DNA of 64,000 nucleotides from Enterococcus sp. MMGLQ5-1 (GCF_013155265.1 NZ_JABJXU010000002.1:124001-188000); one strand, 5' to 3'; positions 8,306 through 17,681 are shown, counted from the first letter of the stretch. Numbers and translations: made by a program. The notes: generated from the sequence alone by a model not told the origin.

Positions 8306-9055
8306 ATGGCAACTATCCAAATTGAGAATCTTGATTTATACTATGGTGATTCACAAGCTCTAAAAAATATTAATTTAGCAATTCCAGCTAACCAGATTAC
8401 AGCTTTTATCGGACCTTCTGGCTGCGGTAAGTCTACCTTACTGAAGTCATTAAACCGGATGAATGACTTTATTCCAAGCTGTAAAATTACAGGAAACGTC
8501 CTATTAGATGGTCAAGATATTTATAAATTATCAACTGTAGATGAGCTTCGTAAAAATGTCGGTATGGTTTTCCAAAAGGCTAACACCTTTCCAATGTCAA
8601 TCTACGATAATATCGCCTATGGACCTAAAACACATGAAAATTTAAGTAAAGCACAATTAGATCAACGAATCGAAGAAGCATTAAAGCGTGCTGCCCTGTG
8701 GGATGAGGTTAAAGATCGTCTGCACGAAAGCGGGCTAGGGCTTTCTGGTGGTCAACAGCAAAGGCTTTGCATTGCTAGAGCCTTAGCGGTAGAGCCGGAT
8801 ATTTTATTGATGGATGAGCCAACAAGTGCCTTAGATCCAATTTCAACTGCTAAAATTGAAGAGCTTGTCATGGATTTAAAGAAGCTTTATACAATCGTAA
8901 TTGTAACTCACAATATGCAGCAAGCTTCTCGTATTTCTGATCAAACGGCATTTTTCCTAAATGGCGAGCTGATTGAATGTCAAGAAACAAGTCAATTATT
9001 CAGTACACCTAAGGAACAAACAACTTCAAATTATATTACAGGGAGGTTTGGCTAA
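8306..9055 (+). CDS. pstB: Phosphate ABC transporter ATP-binding protein PstB
   Basis: PstB hydrolyses ATP to drive phosphate import through PstCA. Walker A is GPSGCGKST near residues 36-44, the signature is [10 protein letters not shown] near residue 148, and Walker B is [13 protein letters not shown]. The segment [19 protein letters not shown] is typical of PstB. The 249-residue length is usual for the family. The gene has a GAAAGGACA ribosome-binding site and its stop codon shares a base with the phoU start. Confidence 0.96.
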   Translation: MATIQIENLDLYYGDSQALKNINLAIPANQITAFIGPSGCGKSTLLKSLNRMNDFIPSCKITGNVLLDGQDIYKLSTVDELRKNVGMVFQKANTFPMSIYDNIAYGPKTHENLSKAQLDQRIEEALKRAALWDEVKDRLHESGLGLSGGQQQRLCIARALAVEPDILLMDEPTSALDPISTAKIEELVMDLKKLYTIVIVTHNMQQASRISDQTAFFLNGELIECQETSQLFSTPKEQTTSNYITGRFG

Positions 9056-9672
9056 TGGAGCGTCGATTTTTAAAGGAATTAGATCGTATCAATGTCGAAT
9101 TAATCAAAATGGGTGGCTTCTGCGAGGAAGGTTTGCGTCATGTTGAAAAAATCCTGTTTGACGATGAGTTAGATGAAATTCCCGAATTAAAGAGCATCGA
9201 AAAAAAGGTTGACCGCCTTGAAACAGAGATTGAAAACAGCTGTCAACGATTAATTTTATTAGAGCAGCCTGTTGCACAAGACTTACGGCAGATCTATGGT
9301 ACGATTAAAATTATTAATGATTTAGAACGGATTAGCGATCAAACCTTAAGCATTGGTTTTTTAGCCTCTGGTGTTGAAGGTTTGCTACCAGAATTTAAGC
9401 AGCTCTTCAATCAAATCAGAGATATGGTTACGCTTAGTATTGATGGCTATACAAAGGCCTCTGAACAGCTTGCGCAAAAAACAATTACCAAAGACCAACA
9501 GGTGAATGAACTTTTTGCTATAATAAAAGAAAAGCTTGCCCAATCAATTCCAGATAATCTTGAATCTGCACTTAATCAATTAATGATTGCTAAATACATG
9601 GAAGGCATTGGAGATCATGCTAAAAATGTTGCAAACGTTACACTACAACAGCTGATTAATCCAACTGTATAG
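9055..9672 (+). CDS. phoU: Phosphate signalling/transport regulator PhoU
   Basis: PhoU-family proteins are all-helical bundles that connect the Pst transporter to the sensor kinase and restrain phosphate uptake. The 205-residue sequence contains two PhoU repeats, each with acidic metal-binding patches (for example EKKVDRLETEIE, and NDLERISDQ near residue 90, and MEGIGDHAKNVAN near residue 182). The start overlaps the pstB stop by one base. In some relatives phoU is followed by the Pho two-component system, as here. Confidence 0.93.
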   Translation: MERRFLKELDRINVELIKMGGFCEEGLRHVEKILFDDELDEIPELKSIEKKVDRLETEIENSCQRLILLEQPVAQDLRQIYGTIKIINDLERISDQTLSIGFLASGVEGLLPEFKQLFNQIRDMVTLSIDGYTKASEQLAQKTITKDQQVNELFAIIKEKLAQSIPDNLESALNQLMIAKYMEGIGDHAKNVANVTLQQLINPTV

Positions 9673-9743
9673 TTAATTAAGCTGATGCTTTGGGGTTATC
9701 GTTAGTATTATGCGGGGCGATAGCTTGGATGATAGGAGTAGTA

Positions 9744-10430
9744 ATGATTTATATCGTAGAGGATGATGACAATATTCGTGAATTAGTTTGTTATACCTTA
9801 ACAAACTTGGTTTTACCAACCTATGGCTATGAGGACAGTATTGCTTTAGAGGCGGCAATTACAAATGAAAAGCCGGATTTAGTCATCTTAGATTTAATGC
9901 TGCCGGGCAAGGACGGCTTGACAATTTTAAAAGAATTGAGAGCAGCGCCTGAAACAAGTGAGTTACCGATTTTAATATTAAGTGCTCGGGAAAGTGAATT
10001 TGATAAGGTCACTGGCTTGAATTTAGGGGCAGATGATTACTTAGCCAAGCCTTTTGGGGCAATGGAGCTGGTCGCTCGTGTTAATGCACTTTTGCGTCGT
10101 AATAAATATTTAAAAAATAAAGAGGTAGAAGGACTACTTAATCCAATTGCCTATGGTCCATTGAAATTAGATCAAGTTGCCCATGAATTCCTCCTAGACA
10201 GTCAACCGATTAATTTAACAAAAAAGGAGTTTACATTATTAAACCTATTTGTTAAAAATCCAAAATCGGCCTTTAGTCGTGAACAATTACTTGATATGAT
10301 TTGGGGCTATCAATATGACGGCGAAAGCCGAACGCTTGATGTTCATGTTGCATCTTTGAGACAGAAGCTTGGAGATTATGGCAATCAAATTGAAACCATT
10401 CGTGGCTTTGGCTATCGCTTTAATCCTTGA
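9744..10430 (+). CDS. Phosphate response regulator, OmpR/PhoB family
   Basis: This is a two-domain response regulator: a receiver domain (about 1-120) and a winged-helix DNA-binding domain (about 130-228). Key receiver residues are D7/D8, the phosphorylation site D50 in VILDLMLPG, and K102 in LAKPFG. The C-terminal part has SREQLLDMIWGY and GFGYRFNP, as in PhoB/PhoP. I place the start at ATG 9744 after the AGGAG at about 9733, because the 18 codons upstream in frame have no ribosome-binding site and are not receiver-like. Its place in the pst-phoU operon makes it the likely PhoP/PnpR that binds the Pho boxes at 5364 and 13118. A terminator follows it. Confidence 0.92.
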   Translation: MIYIVEDDDNIRELVCYTLTNLVLPTYGYEDSIALEAAITNEKPDLVILDLMLPGKDGLTILKELRAAPETSELPILILSARESEFDKVTGLNLGADDYLAKPFGAMELVARVNALLRRNKYLKNKEVEGLLNPIAYGPLKLDQVAHEFLLDSQPINLTKKEFTLLNLFVKNPKSAFSREQLLDMIWGYQYDGESRTLDVHVASLRQKLGDYGNQIETIRGFGYRFNP

Positions 10431-10459
10431 GGCTCTATAAATTTAGGGCAAATTGACAT

Positions 10460-10485
10460 TAGCCATCCTCGGGTGGCTATTTTTT
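10460..10485 (+). terminator. Intrinsic terminator of the pst-phoU-regulator operon
   Basis: TAGCCATCC pairs with GGGTGGCTA (one wobble pair) and is followed by TTTTTT. It separates the response regulator from its kinase gene. Confidence 0.8.
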
Positions 10486-10520
10486 ATCATATTATGAAAA
10501 ATCCGAATTGATAGATGCCT

Positions 10521-10549
10521 TTCACAAATTAGTCAAATTAGGCTATACT
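10521..10549 (+). promoter_or_regulatory. Promoter of the sensor kinase gene
   Basis: TTCACA (10521-10526), a 17-bp spacer and TATACT (10544-10549) lie 65 bp before the kinase start and after the upstream terminator. No Pho-box hexamers accompany it, so the kinase may be made independently of phosphate state. Confidence 0.65.
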
Positions 10550-10613
10550 GATTAAGCTATCATAAAAAATATTTATGGCCTTAAACAATTTTAAAAAGTG
10601 AAAGGAGGACACC

Positions 10614-12293
10614 TTGAAAAAGCAGATATTTAAACAAAGCCTCTCACTGACATTAATAACCTTATTAATTACAATTTCTGCAATTAGCCTAATACTTTTT
10701 TCACAGCTGCAAAAACGATTTTTTACTGAGTTAGCAGAAGAAACTAGTGTTGTTAAAGAGCTTTATCTAAGGAATGGGCTAGATGGTTTAAAGTCAATTA
10801 AAGTGACCGATCGCATTACTCTAATTGATTCAAATGGGACTGTTTTATACGATAATCGCGCAAAAATTAGTCAGATGGATAATCATAATCATAGACCAGA
10901 GGTTCAGGCAGCTCGATTAGAGGGGATTGGACAAAGTCGGCGTGAATCAGACACGTTATTAAGTAAAAATTTTTATTATGCGACGTTAATTGACGATAAT
11001 ACTGTGCTACGCTTATCGACTACCGAAACAAGCTTTTTAAATTATTATCTAAAGCTAATTACACCAGCAATTATTATTTTATTATTGGTTTCTTTATTGA
11101 GCTATCTACTTTCAAAGCGGCTTTCTAAACGAATTATTCAGCCCATCGATGCGGTAGATTTAATACAGCCTGAAAAAAGTCAAGTCTATCCAGAATTACA
11201 GCCCTTTTTGAATCGTTTAATCACTCAAAACAAGAAAATTCATCAGCAATTGGAAGATTTGTCTCAAAAAGAGCGTGAGCTAGCATTGATTACCACCCAT
11301 ATGAAAGAGGGGCTAATTGTATTAGATGGTCGAGATCGTTTATTAATGGCCAATCCCATTGCTAAGGCTATTTTTAGGATAAAAAGCGATGATTTTAATG
11401 ATTATTTTATTAAAATTGAAAGAAGCCAGCTTTTTATTGATGCAGTAGAAAATATACATCAAAATAATAGTCAGGAAATTCAATTTAAAACCAAGCATCA
11501 TACCTATCAAGCACTCTTGAATCCTGTATTCCAAAAAAATAATTTTATTGGCACAGTGATGTTTATTTTTGATATTACCGATTCAGCTTCACAAGAGGAG
11601 ATGCGTCGAGAGTTTACCAGCAACGTCACTCACGAGCTTAAAACACCACTGACAAGCATTTCAGGCTATGCTGAAATCATTCATGCAGGTATTGTACAGC
11701 CTGAGGATTGTACACGCTTTGCAGGCAAAATTTATGATGAGGCTCAGCGCTTGTTGGCTTTAGTCAATGATACCTTGAAGCTATCAGGCATTGAAAACAA
11801 CGATTTACTTGATCAAGAAATTGTTCCATGGGAAAAAATCGTCTCTCAAATAAATAATTCGATGCATTTAACGTTGGCTAAAAAGCATCAGGAATTAGCA
11901 ATTGAAATTGAACCTGTCCATTTTTATGGCTATCCAAGTGTTATTCAAGATATTTTATATAATTTAATTGAAAATGCAAGTAAGTATAGTGGGCAAGGTG
12001 GGCAAATTAGCCTGAGCATTTATCGAATGACCAATGATTTAGTCATCAAGGTCAAAGATGATGGACCAGGGATTGACAAGCGTGAACAGGAGAGGATTTT
12101 TGAACGCTTTTATCGAGCCGATAAAAGTCATAGCTCACAAATTTCTGGTACAGGCCTAGGGCTTTCTATTGTTAAGCATGGGGTTTTACTGCATCATGGT
12201 AAAATTGAAATTGACTCTATACTAGGTGAAGGTGCTTGCTTTATCGTCACCTTGCCGATTAATGAGAGCCCCAAAAAACCTAAAAGACACTGA
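10614..12293 (+). CDS. Phosphate sensor histidine kinase, PhoR/PnpS type
   Basis: The 559-residue membrane kinase would phosphorylate the response regulator encoded just upstream. It has a membrane segment at about 12-31, an extracytoplasmic region to about 145, a second segment at about 148-166, a PAS domain at about 225-325, and a HisKA domain with phospho-acceptor H340 in NVTHELKTPLTSISGYAE. The ATP-binding domain has LIENASKYS, DDGPGID and GTGLGLSIVKH. It starts with TTG after AAAGGAGG. It is split from the regulator gene by a terminator and has its own promoter. Confidence 0.9.
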   Translation: MKKQIFKQSLSLTLITLLITISAISLILFSQLQKRFFTELAEETSVVKELYLRNGLDGLKSIKVTDRITLIDSNGTVLYDNRAKISQMDNHNHRPEVQAARLEGIGQSRRESDTLLSKNFYYATLIDDNTVLRLSTTETSFLNYYLKLITPAIIILLLVSLLSYLLSKRLSKRIIQPIDAVDLIQPEKSQVYPELQPFLNRLITQNKKIHQQLEDLSQKERELALITTHMKEGLIVLDGRDRLLMANPIAKAIFRIKSDDFNDYFIKIERSQLFIDAVENIHQNNSQEIQFKTKHHTYQALLNPVFQKNNFIGTVMFIFDITDSASQEEMRREFTSNVTHELKTPLTSISGYAEIIHAGIVQPEDCTRFAGKIYDEAQRLLALVNDTLKLSGIENNDLLDQEIVPWEKIVSQINNSMHLTLAKKHQELAIEIEPVHFYGYPSVIQDILYNLIENASKYSGQGGQISLSIYRMTNDLVIKVKDDGPGIDKREQERIFERFYRADKSHSSQISGTGLGLSIVKHGVLLHHGKIEIDSILGEGACFIVTLPINESPKKPKRH

Positions 12294-12504
12294 AGTATTG
12301 AAATTGCTGCTAGCATTGCTTAATTTTAAGAGTGAAACAGTCACTATTAAAAATGTATTAAAGCCAAAAGGGATTGTGACAAAAGTCCTAACCTTTATCT
12401 TAATGTTCCTAATTTATGGGGTCAATGCGACAACTTCTAAACAATCCCGTTTTCACAAAAAACGACGTCTAAAACGTGATTTAGGGATTGTTTCTAAGAA
12501 ATGA
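12262..12504 (+). CDS. Doubtful small membrane protein
   Basis: An 80-codon frame starts inside the 3' end of the kinase gene and runs 211 nt beyond it. It contains one hydrophobic stretch (VLTFILMFLIYGV) followed by a basic tail (HKKRRLKR). No clear ribosome-binding site precedes the ATG and I recognise no family. It may be an accident of composition, and I list it because the hydrophobic-then-basic pattern is what a small membrane peptide would show. Confidence 0.2.
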   Translation: MRAPKNLKDTEVLKLLLALLNFKSETVTIKNVLKPKGIVTKVLTFILMFLIYGVNATTSKQSRFHKKRRLKRDLGIVSKK

Positions 12505-12537
12505 TTCCAAATTCGCAATAAAAATACCGCATCAAAG

Positions 12538-12598
12538 CAGCACAAAATGTAGACGAACGCTTGATTATCTTTCGAGTATTTGTCTATATTTTGTGCTG
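12538..12598. repeat. 17-bp inverted repeat between phoR-like gene and rpsT
   Basis: CAGCACAAAATGTAGAC pairs with GTCTATATTTTGTGCTG with one wobble pair and a 27-nt loop. No T-run follows on either strand within a few bases. It may assist termination of the kinase transcript or be part of a small RNA. Confidence 0.55.
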
Positions 12599-12632
12599 AA
12601 AAGTGAAGATATTCACTTATCTTATTAAAAAT

Positions 12633-12668
12633 AAAAAAGCATTGCTATGAGAAGCAATGCTTTTTTTA
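12633..12668. terminator. Bidirectional terminator of rpsT
   Basis: AAAAAAGCATTGCT and AGCAATGCTTTTTT arms flank a 6-nt loop. The A-run on one side and T-run on the other make it work in both directions. It lies 10 bp beyond the rpsT stop and can also stop transcripts coming from the kinase gene. Confidence 0.85.
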
Positions 12669-12677
12669 AGGTTTCAA

Positions 12678-12932
12678 TTACTTTGCTAATTTAGCTGCTA
12701 AGCGTGATTTATCACGGCTTGCTTTGTTTTTATGAATTAAACCTTTAGTTTCTGCTTGGTCAATTGCTTTTGTAGCTGCTTTGTAGAATTCAGCTGCATC
12801 AGCAGAACCTTCAGCAACGGCAGTTTCAAATTTTTTAATCGCAGAGCGCAATGCTGTTTTTTGAGCAGAATTACGTAAGTTTGCTGTTTCGTTAGTTTCA
12901 GCGCGTTTAATTGCTGATTTAATGTTTGGCAT
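12678..12932 (-). CDS. rpsT: 30S ribosomal protein S20
   Basis: The 84-residue basic protein begins [15 protein letters not shown] and ends [15 protein letters not shown], the signature of S20, which binds 16S rRNA early in 30S assembly. A strong GGAGGTGTC ribosome-binding site lies just before the ATG. It is a single-gene unit with its own bidirectional terminator, and it is one of only two genes left of dif that run against the prevailing direction. Confidence 0.97.
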   Translation of the reverse strand: MPNIKSAIKRAETNETANLRNSAQKTALRSAIKKFETAVAEGSADAAEFYKAATKAIDQAETKGLIHKNKASRDKSRLAAKLAK

Positions 12933-13082
12933 TAAGACACCTCCAAATAAGTATTTTTTTACAACATTACAATTATATATAAAATTAGTATGATTCGCAA
13001 GTTTATTTAGTGTTTTATGCTGATATTTTTGTAATTATCTTAAATAATTTTATTTTGGTGAATGAATATTTGAAGCGGCGGA

Positions 13083-13136
13083 ATGTAAACTTATTGTAAA
13101 TTTTTTCCACGAATCCGTTTACATTTATGTTATACT
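13083..13136 (+). promoter_or_regulatory. Probable Pho-responsive promoter of the PiT gene
   Basis: TTTACA at 13118-13123 is followed 7 bp later by a TATACT -10 box at 13131-13136, the same geometry as the last Pho hexamer and TATATA at pstS. Upstream, two TGTAAA hexamers 11 bp apart (13084 and 13095) are the inverted form of a Pho-box pair. The mixed orientation makes the site unusual. Confidence 0.5.
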
Positions 13137-13168
13137 AATTGAGTATTTTATGATTATCGGAGGATTCA

Positions 13169-14185
13169 ATGAATATTGCCTTAATTATTACGATTGTGCT
13201 TGTTTTAGGGGTAATTTTTGTCAATGGCTGGACAGATGCACCCAATGCAATTGCAACCGCTGTTTCAACACGTGTTTTATCAATCCGTTTCGCTGTTTTA
13301 ATGGCAGCAGTAATGAATTTACTCGGTGCATTAGTATCTACCTTGATGGGCGCTAAGGTTGCAACAACAATTTTTAATATGGTTGATTTTTCAAGCAATG
13401 CTAGTTTGCCTAAAACTGCCCCACAGGTCGCATTAGCAGCTTCATTATTTGCAATTGTGCTCTGGGCAACTGCAGCTTGGTATTTTGGTATTCCGACCAG
13501 TGAATCTCACGCTTTAATTGCTGGTTTAACAGGCTCAGCGATTGCTTTAGGTGGCTTTTCAGCAGTCAATCTTAATGAATGGGTTAAGGTAATCTATGGT
13601 TTATTCGCTTCAGTCCTAATTGGCTTTTTTGGTGGTGTTATTATTACTAAAATCATTGTTTTTTGCTTTAAAAATGTGCAACGTCGTAAGACCACTCGCT
13701 TCTTTTCGGTAGGTCAAGCCTTTGGCGCAGCTGCCAATGCTTATTTACACGGTGCACAGGATGGACAAAAATTTATGGGTGTCTTTATGCTTGGGCTTAC
13801 CTTAAATCATGTGGCAGAACCGAATGCTGAAATTCCAATTTATATTATTGTCATTTGTGCCTTGACCATGGGCTTTGGCACGAGTATTGGTGGGGCTAGG
13901 ATTATTAAATCTGTTGGAATGGATATGGTCAAGCTAGAAACCTATCAAGGCTTTTCGGCTGATTTATCGACGGCAATTTGTATTCAATTGATGACTAGTC
14001 TAGGAATCCCTGTCTCAACTACCCATGCCAAGACTACGGCGATTATGGGGGTTGCTGCAAGCAAAAAAATTAGTAGCGTTGACTGGCAAATCGTTAAGGA
14101 AATGGTTTTAGCATGGGTTTTAACCTTTCCGGGCTGCGGAATCGTTGCCTTTTTGATGGCTAAAATTTTTGTGGCAATTTTCTAA
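13169..14185 (+). CDS. Low-affinity inorganic phosphate transporter, PiT family
   Basis: The 338-residue membrane protein has about ten membrane segments. It carries both PiT signatures: GWTDAPNAIATAVSTRVLS near residues 20-38 and the second copy around AFGAAANAYLHGAQDGQKFMG near residue 190, which coordinate phosphate and cation. It would import phosphate with a cation. A good GGAGG site precedes the ATG. The DUF47 gene 47 bp downstream is the usual partner of Gram-positive PiT genes. Confidence 0.93.
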   Translation: MNIALIITIVLVLGVIFVNGWTDAPNAIATAVSTRVLSIRFAVLMAAVMNLLGALVSTLMGAKVATTIFNMVDFSSNASLPKTAPQVALAASLFAIVLWATAAWYFGIPTSESHALIAGLTGSAIALGGFSAVNLNEWVKVIYGLFASVLIGFFGGVIITKIIVFCFKNVQRRKTTRFFSVGQAFGAAANAYLHGAQDGQKFMGVFMLGLTLNHVAEPNAEIPIYIIVICALTMGFGTSIGGARIIKSVGMDMVKLETYQGFSADLSTAICIQLMTSLGIPVSTTHAKTTAIMGVAASKKISSVDWQIVKEMVLAWVLTFPGCGIVAFLMAKIFVAIF

Positions 14186-14232
14186 AATGTTTAATTAATA
14201 TTGAATATATTAACTTTTTAAGGAGTAATTGA

Positions 14233-14856
14233 ATGGCAAGAAAGAAGCAATTTAACTATTTTGAAGCAATGAATGAGATTTCTACGCAAATCAATCAAAG
14301 CTCAGAGCTGCTCTATCAAATACTAACAGATTATGAATATCATCAGGCAATCGAAAAAGCCGAAGCGATTCATCAGCTGGAGCGCAAGGCTGATGCAATT
14401 GTCGCTAAAATTATTGACGAGCTGGCGATTTCCTTTATCACACCAATTGATCGAGAAGACATCGTTTCATTGACCAATTCATTAGATGATATTATTGATA
14501 ATATTAATGAGGTTACCTATCTGCTAGAAAATTTAGTTGTTAAATCCTTAAGACCTCAAACCTTAGAATTTTCAAGTCTAATCAAAGAAGCAACCGAAGG
14601 CGTTTGTCAAGCCACAACTGAGTTTCCAAAATTTAAAAACTCAAAAACGCTAAAAAAATTGATAAAAAATGTAAATGATATTGAACGAAAAGCTGACCTG
14701 CTTTATTCTGGCTTAACAAAAGAAATGTATCTAACTGAGTCCAACGCTATTGAGATTATTAAATGGCGTGACCTCTATAATAAATTTGAAGCAATCGTCA
14801 ACCAGTCCGAAAGAGCTGTTAATACAATCGGAGCTTTGGTTATAAAAAATAGCTAA
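14233..14856 (+). CDS. DUF47 (PhoU-like) partner of the PiT transporter
   Basis: The 207-residue, mostly helical and charged protein fits the DUF47/PhoU-like family (YkaA of Bacillus). It contains QLERKADAIVAKIIDELAISFITPIDREDIVSLTNSLDDIIDNI, the family's acidic core. Such proteins accompany PiT genes and are thought to regulate the transporter. It is preceded by AAGGAG and followed by a strong terminator, so the PiT and DUF47 genes form one transcription unit. Confidence 0.9.
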   Translation: MARKKQFNYFEAMNEISTQINQSSELLYQILTDYEYHQAIEKAEAIHQLERKADAIVAKIIDELAISFITPIDREDIVSLTNSLDDIIDNINEVTYLLENLVVKSLRPQTLEFSSLIKEATEGVCQATTEFPKFKNSKTLKKLIKNVNDIERKADLLYSGLTKEMYLTESNAIEIIKWRDLYNKFEAIVNQSERAVNTIGALVIKNS

Positions 14857-14888
14857 TTTTTGTACTAAAATCTATAAATTATTCTGTG

Positions 14889-14913
14889 AAACGGCTTTCC
14901 GGCCGTTTTTTTT
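14889..14913 (+). terminator. Intrinsic terminator of the PiT-DUF47 unit
   Basis: AAACGGC and GCCGTTT arms with a 6-nt loop are followed by a run of T residues. Confidence 0.88.
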
Positions 14914-14941
14914 ATTCTCCAATTTTTGTTATAATCTCTAA

Positions 14942-15349
14942 ATGGAGGTGGTAATTATTTTTATACCATTCGATTTAATTTTGCCTGAAAAATTTGCCCG
15001 TCAGGATATTGAGATAACATTAATCCCCTTGATGATTACTGAGCCCAATCTATATTCCAGTGATGGTGATATTTTAGTAGTTGCCAACTTGGAAAATGTA
15101 CTGGCAATTACTAATTATTTAGAAATAAATTATTTTTATATTATTAAACAAGGTAAAAGATTAAGAACGACAAAGTTAATCTCAATTACAGATAGTTACC
15201 ATTTTATATCAACGGATCAACTTTCTGAAAAGATAGACATATGTTATGATGAGTTGGGTATGATTTTAGGGCAAATCATCATGAGCTATCATGATTTTGC
15301 CGATTTAAGTAATGAGCAGGGCAATAAGTATATTCGTCAGTTGAATTAA
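14942..15349 (+). CDS. Unknown protein upstream of lspA
   Basis: The 135-residue frame has no family I recognise. It has no signal peptide or clear membrane segment and is rich in Ile, Leu and Asp. A TATAAT box at 14930-14935 implies transcription from about 14942, on the ATG itself, and a GGAGGTG sequence lies inside the first codons. Translation may therefore be leaderless from ATG 14942, or may begin at an unusual codon such as ATT 14957 about 6 nt after GGAGGTG. The gene ends 27 nt before lspA and is probably cotranscribed with it. Confidence 0.6.
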   Translation: MEVVIIFIPFDLILPEKFARQDIEITLIPLMITEPNLYSSDGDILVVANLENVLAITNYLEINYFYIIKQGKRLRTTKLISITDSYHFISTDQLSEKIDICYDELGMILGQIIMSYHDFADLSNEQGNKYIRQLN

Positions 15350-15376
15350 TCAATTTTCTAAATAGATAAAGGAGCA

Positions 15377-15826
15377 ATGATGCTTTTACCAGTTATTATT
15401 ATTATTTTACTAGTCGGGATAGATCAATGGATTAAATTTTCAGTCGTCAATCAAATTGACTTAGGTGAGCAAATTAATCTGATTCCCAATTTTTTTAGCC
15501 TGACCTACGTGCAAAACAACGGTGCTGCTTGGTCTATTTTAGAGGGTAAAATGTGGTTTTTCTATATCATCACAGTTATCGCCTTAGGATTCGGCATTTA
15601 TTTTTTATTCAAATACCGTCATTCAAGCAAATTAATGACTATTGGCATTGCTTTGGCAATCGCTGGTGGTTTAGGTAACTTTATTGATCGCCTGCGCTTA
15701 GCTTTTGTGGTTGATATGTTCCAACTCGACTTCATCAATTTTCCAATCTTTAATTTTGCAGATTCTTGCTTAGTCGTTGGTGTCTTATTAATCTGCATTT
15801 ATTTATGGAAATTCGATGAAAATTAA
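15377..15826 (+). CDS. lspA: Lipoprotein signal peptidase LspA
   Basis: LspA cleaves the signal peptide of prolipoproteins such as OpuCC and PstS in this window. The 149-residue protein has four membrane segments. The catalytic aspartates are D104 in GNFIDR and D129 in FNFADS, and the NNGAAWS motif lies near residue 47. AAAGGAG precedes two adjacent ATG codons (15377 and 15380), and the second has the better spacing. It is followed by rluD 28 nt later, a common Lactobacillales pair. Confidence 0.95.
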   Translation: MMLLPVIIIILLVGIDQWIKFSVVNQIDLGEQINLIPNFFSLTYVQNNGAAWSILEGKMWFFYIITVIALGFGIYFLFKYRHSSKLMTIGIALAIAGGLGNFIDRLRLAFVVDMFQLDFINFPIFNFADSCLVVGVLLICIYLWKFDEN

Positions 15827-15854
15827 GAACATACATAGTTAAGGAAAATTAAAA

Positions 15855-16754
15855 ATGAAAATTAAAATTATAAATGAAAGTGGTCGCATTGACAAAGTGC
15901 TCGCAGAAAAAACGGCATATTCTAGAAGTCAGTTAGCAGATTGGTTGAAAAATGGGCATGCCCTAGTTAATCAGCATGCAGTTAAAGGTAATTATAAGGT
16001 TAAAACGGGTGATTTGATTGAGATCAATGTGCCTGAAGTTGAAACGATTGAATTAAAGCCTGAAAATCTCCCACTAGAAATCGTCTATCAGGATTCGGAT
16101 GTCGCAGTTGCTAATAAACCGCAAGGCATGGTCGTTCATCCTGCGGCGGGGCATCCAAACGGAACACTTGTTAACGCATTAATGTACCATATTAAGGATT
16201 TGTCAGGTATTAACGGTGAATTAAGGCCGGGTATCGTTCACCGGATTGATCGAGATACCTCCGGTTTATTAATGATTGCTAAAAATGATTATGCGCATCA
16301 CGCTTTATCAGAGGAGCTGCGTGAAAAATCAACGGAACGTCAATATCTAGCGATTGTCCATGGTACTTTTCAGCATGACAGAGGGAAAATCGAAGCACCA
16401 ATCGGTCGGGATCCAAAGAATCGTCAGAAACAAGCAGTCGTCGCTGGTGGTCGTACTGCAATCACGCACTTTGAAGTGATTGAACGCTTTGAAAGCTACA
16501 CACTAGTTCGCTTAAAGCTTGAAACTGGCAGAACACATCAGATTAGAGTTCATATGCAGTATATTAATCATCCGGTCGCGGGTGATCCACTTTATGCACC
16601 TCATAAAACTTTAAAGGGCAATGGTCAGTTTTTACACGCCGGTATTTTAGGCTTTACTCATCCAAAAACAGGTGAAGTGATGCATTTTGAAGCGCCAGTA
16701 CCTGAAATTTTTCAAAAAACACTTGACCAGCTACGCAGAACTGAAAATGAGTAA
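15855..16754 (+). CDS. 23S rRNA pseudouridine synthase, RluD family
   Basis: The enzyme converts uridine to pseudouridine in 23S rRNA. An S4 RNA-binding domain covers about residues 13-60. The catalytic core has the HRIDRDTSG motif with catalytic D132, then ETGRTHQIRVHMQYI and HPVAGDPLYA. The 299-residue length fits the RluD/YlyB group. The lspA-rluD arrangement is typical of Bacilli. The exact target positions cannot be told from the sequence. Confidence 0.93.
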   Translation: MKIKIINESGRIDKVLAEKTAYSRSQLADWLKNGHALVNQHAVKGNYKVKTGDLIEINVPEVETIELKPENLPLEIVYQDSDVAVANKPQGMVVHPAAGHPNGTLVNALMYHIKDLSGINGELRPGIVHRIDRDTSGLLMIAKNDYAHHALSEELREKSTERQYLAIVHGTFQHDRGKIEAPIGRDPKNRQKQAVVAGGRTAITHFEVIERFESYTLVRLKLETGRTHQIRVHMQYINHPVAGDPLYAPHKTLKGNGQFLHAGILGFTHPKTGEVMHFEAPVPEIFQKTLDQLRRTENE

Positions 16755-16982
16755 AGCCTATTTTAGATGGGCTAACTAGATAATTCTACAATGATGTTTT
16801 AGCAATGATAACGTTGATTGGTTATTAATAATTTACATTACTTATCAATAATGTTTTTCTCGCGAAATCATAAAAGGCAAATAAACGATTAAAATTATCA
16901 AAAAAATGAATAAAATGCTTTTCAATCATTCAAATTTAAGTTATGATGTTATAAGAATTAAATATGAAACACCTTTAATGAT

Positions 16983-17089
16983 AGTCCAGAGAGGCTAAGA
17001 AGGATTGACAAAGGGCATCACTGTACCCTTTTTAAGTATAACTATGTCAAAGTATCCTGCTGAGCTTCTCTGGTAGGATGCTTTTTTTT
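16983..17089 (+). promoter_or_regulatory. PyrR-binding attenuator of the pyr operon
   Basis: AGTCCAGAGAGGCT (16983-16996) is the classic PyrR-binding sequence. It can pair with AGCTTCTCTGG (17063-17073) to form the antiterminator. The competing terminator pairs AGTATCCTGC (17051-17060) with GTAGGATGCT (17073-17082) and ends in a run of eight T residues. With UMP bound, PyrR should favour the terminator. The 220 bp before it show no gene. A weak promoter (TTTTCA at 16919, TATGAT at 16942) may start this leader. Confidence 0.9.
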
Positions 17090-17107
17090 ATATATTGGGA
17101 GGCTTGA

Positions 17108-17632
<525 letters not shown>

Positions 17633-17681
17633 GTAGTTTTTAAATAATAAAACGACATTATAATTTGGGAGGCAAAGGTTC

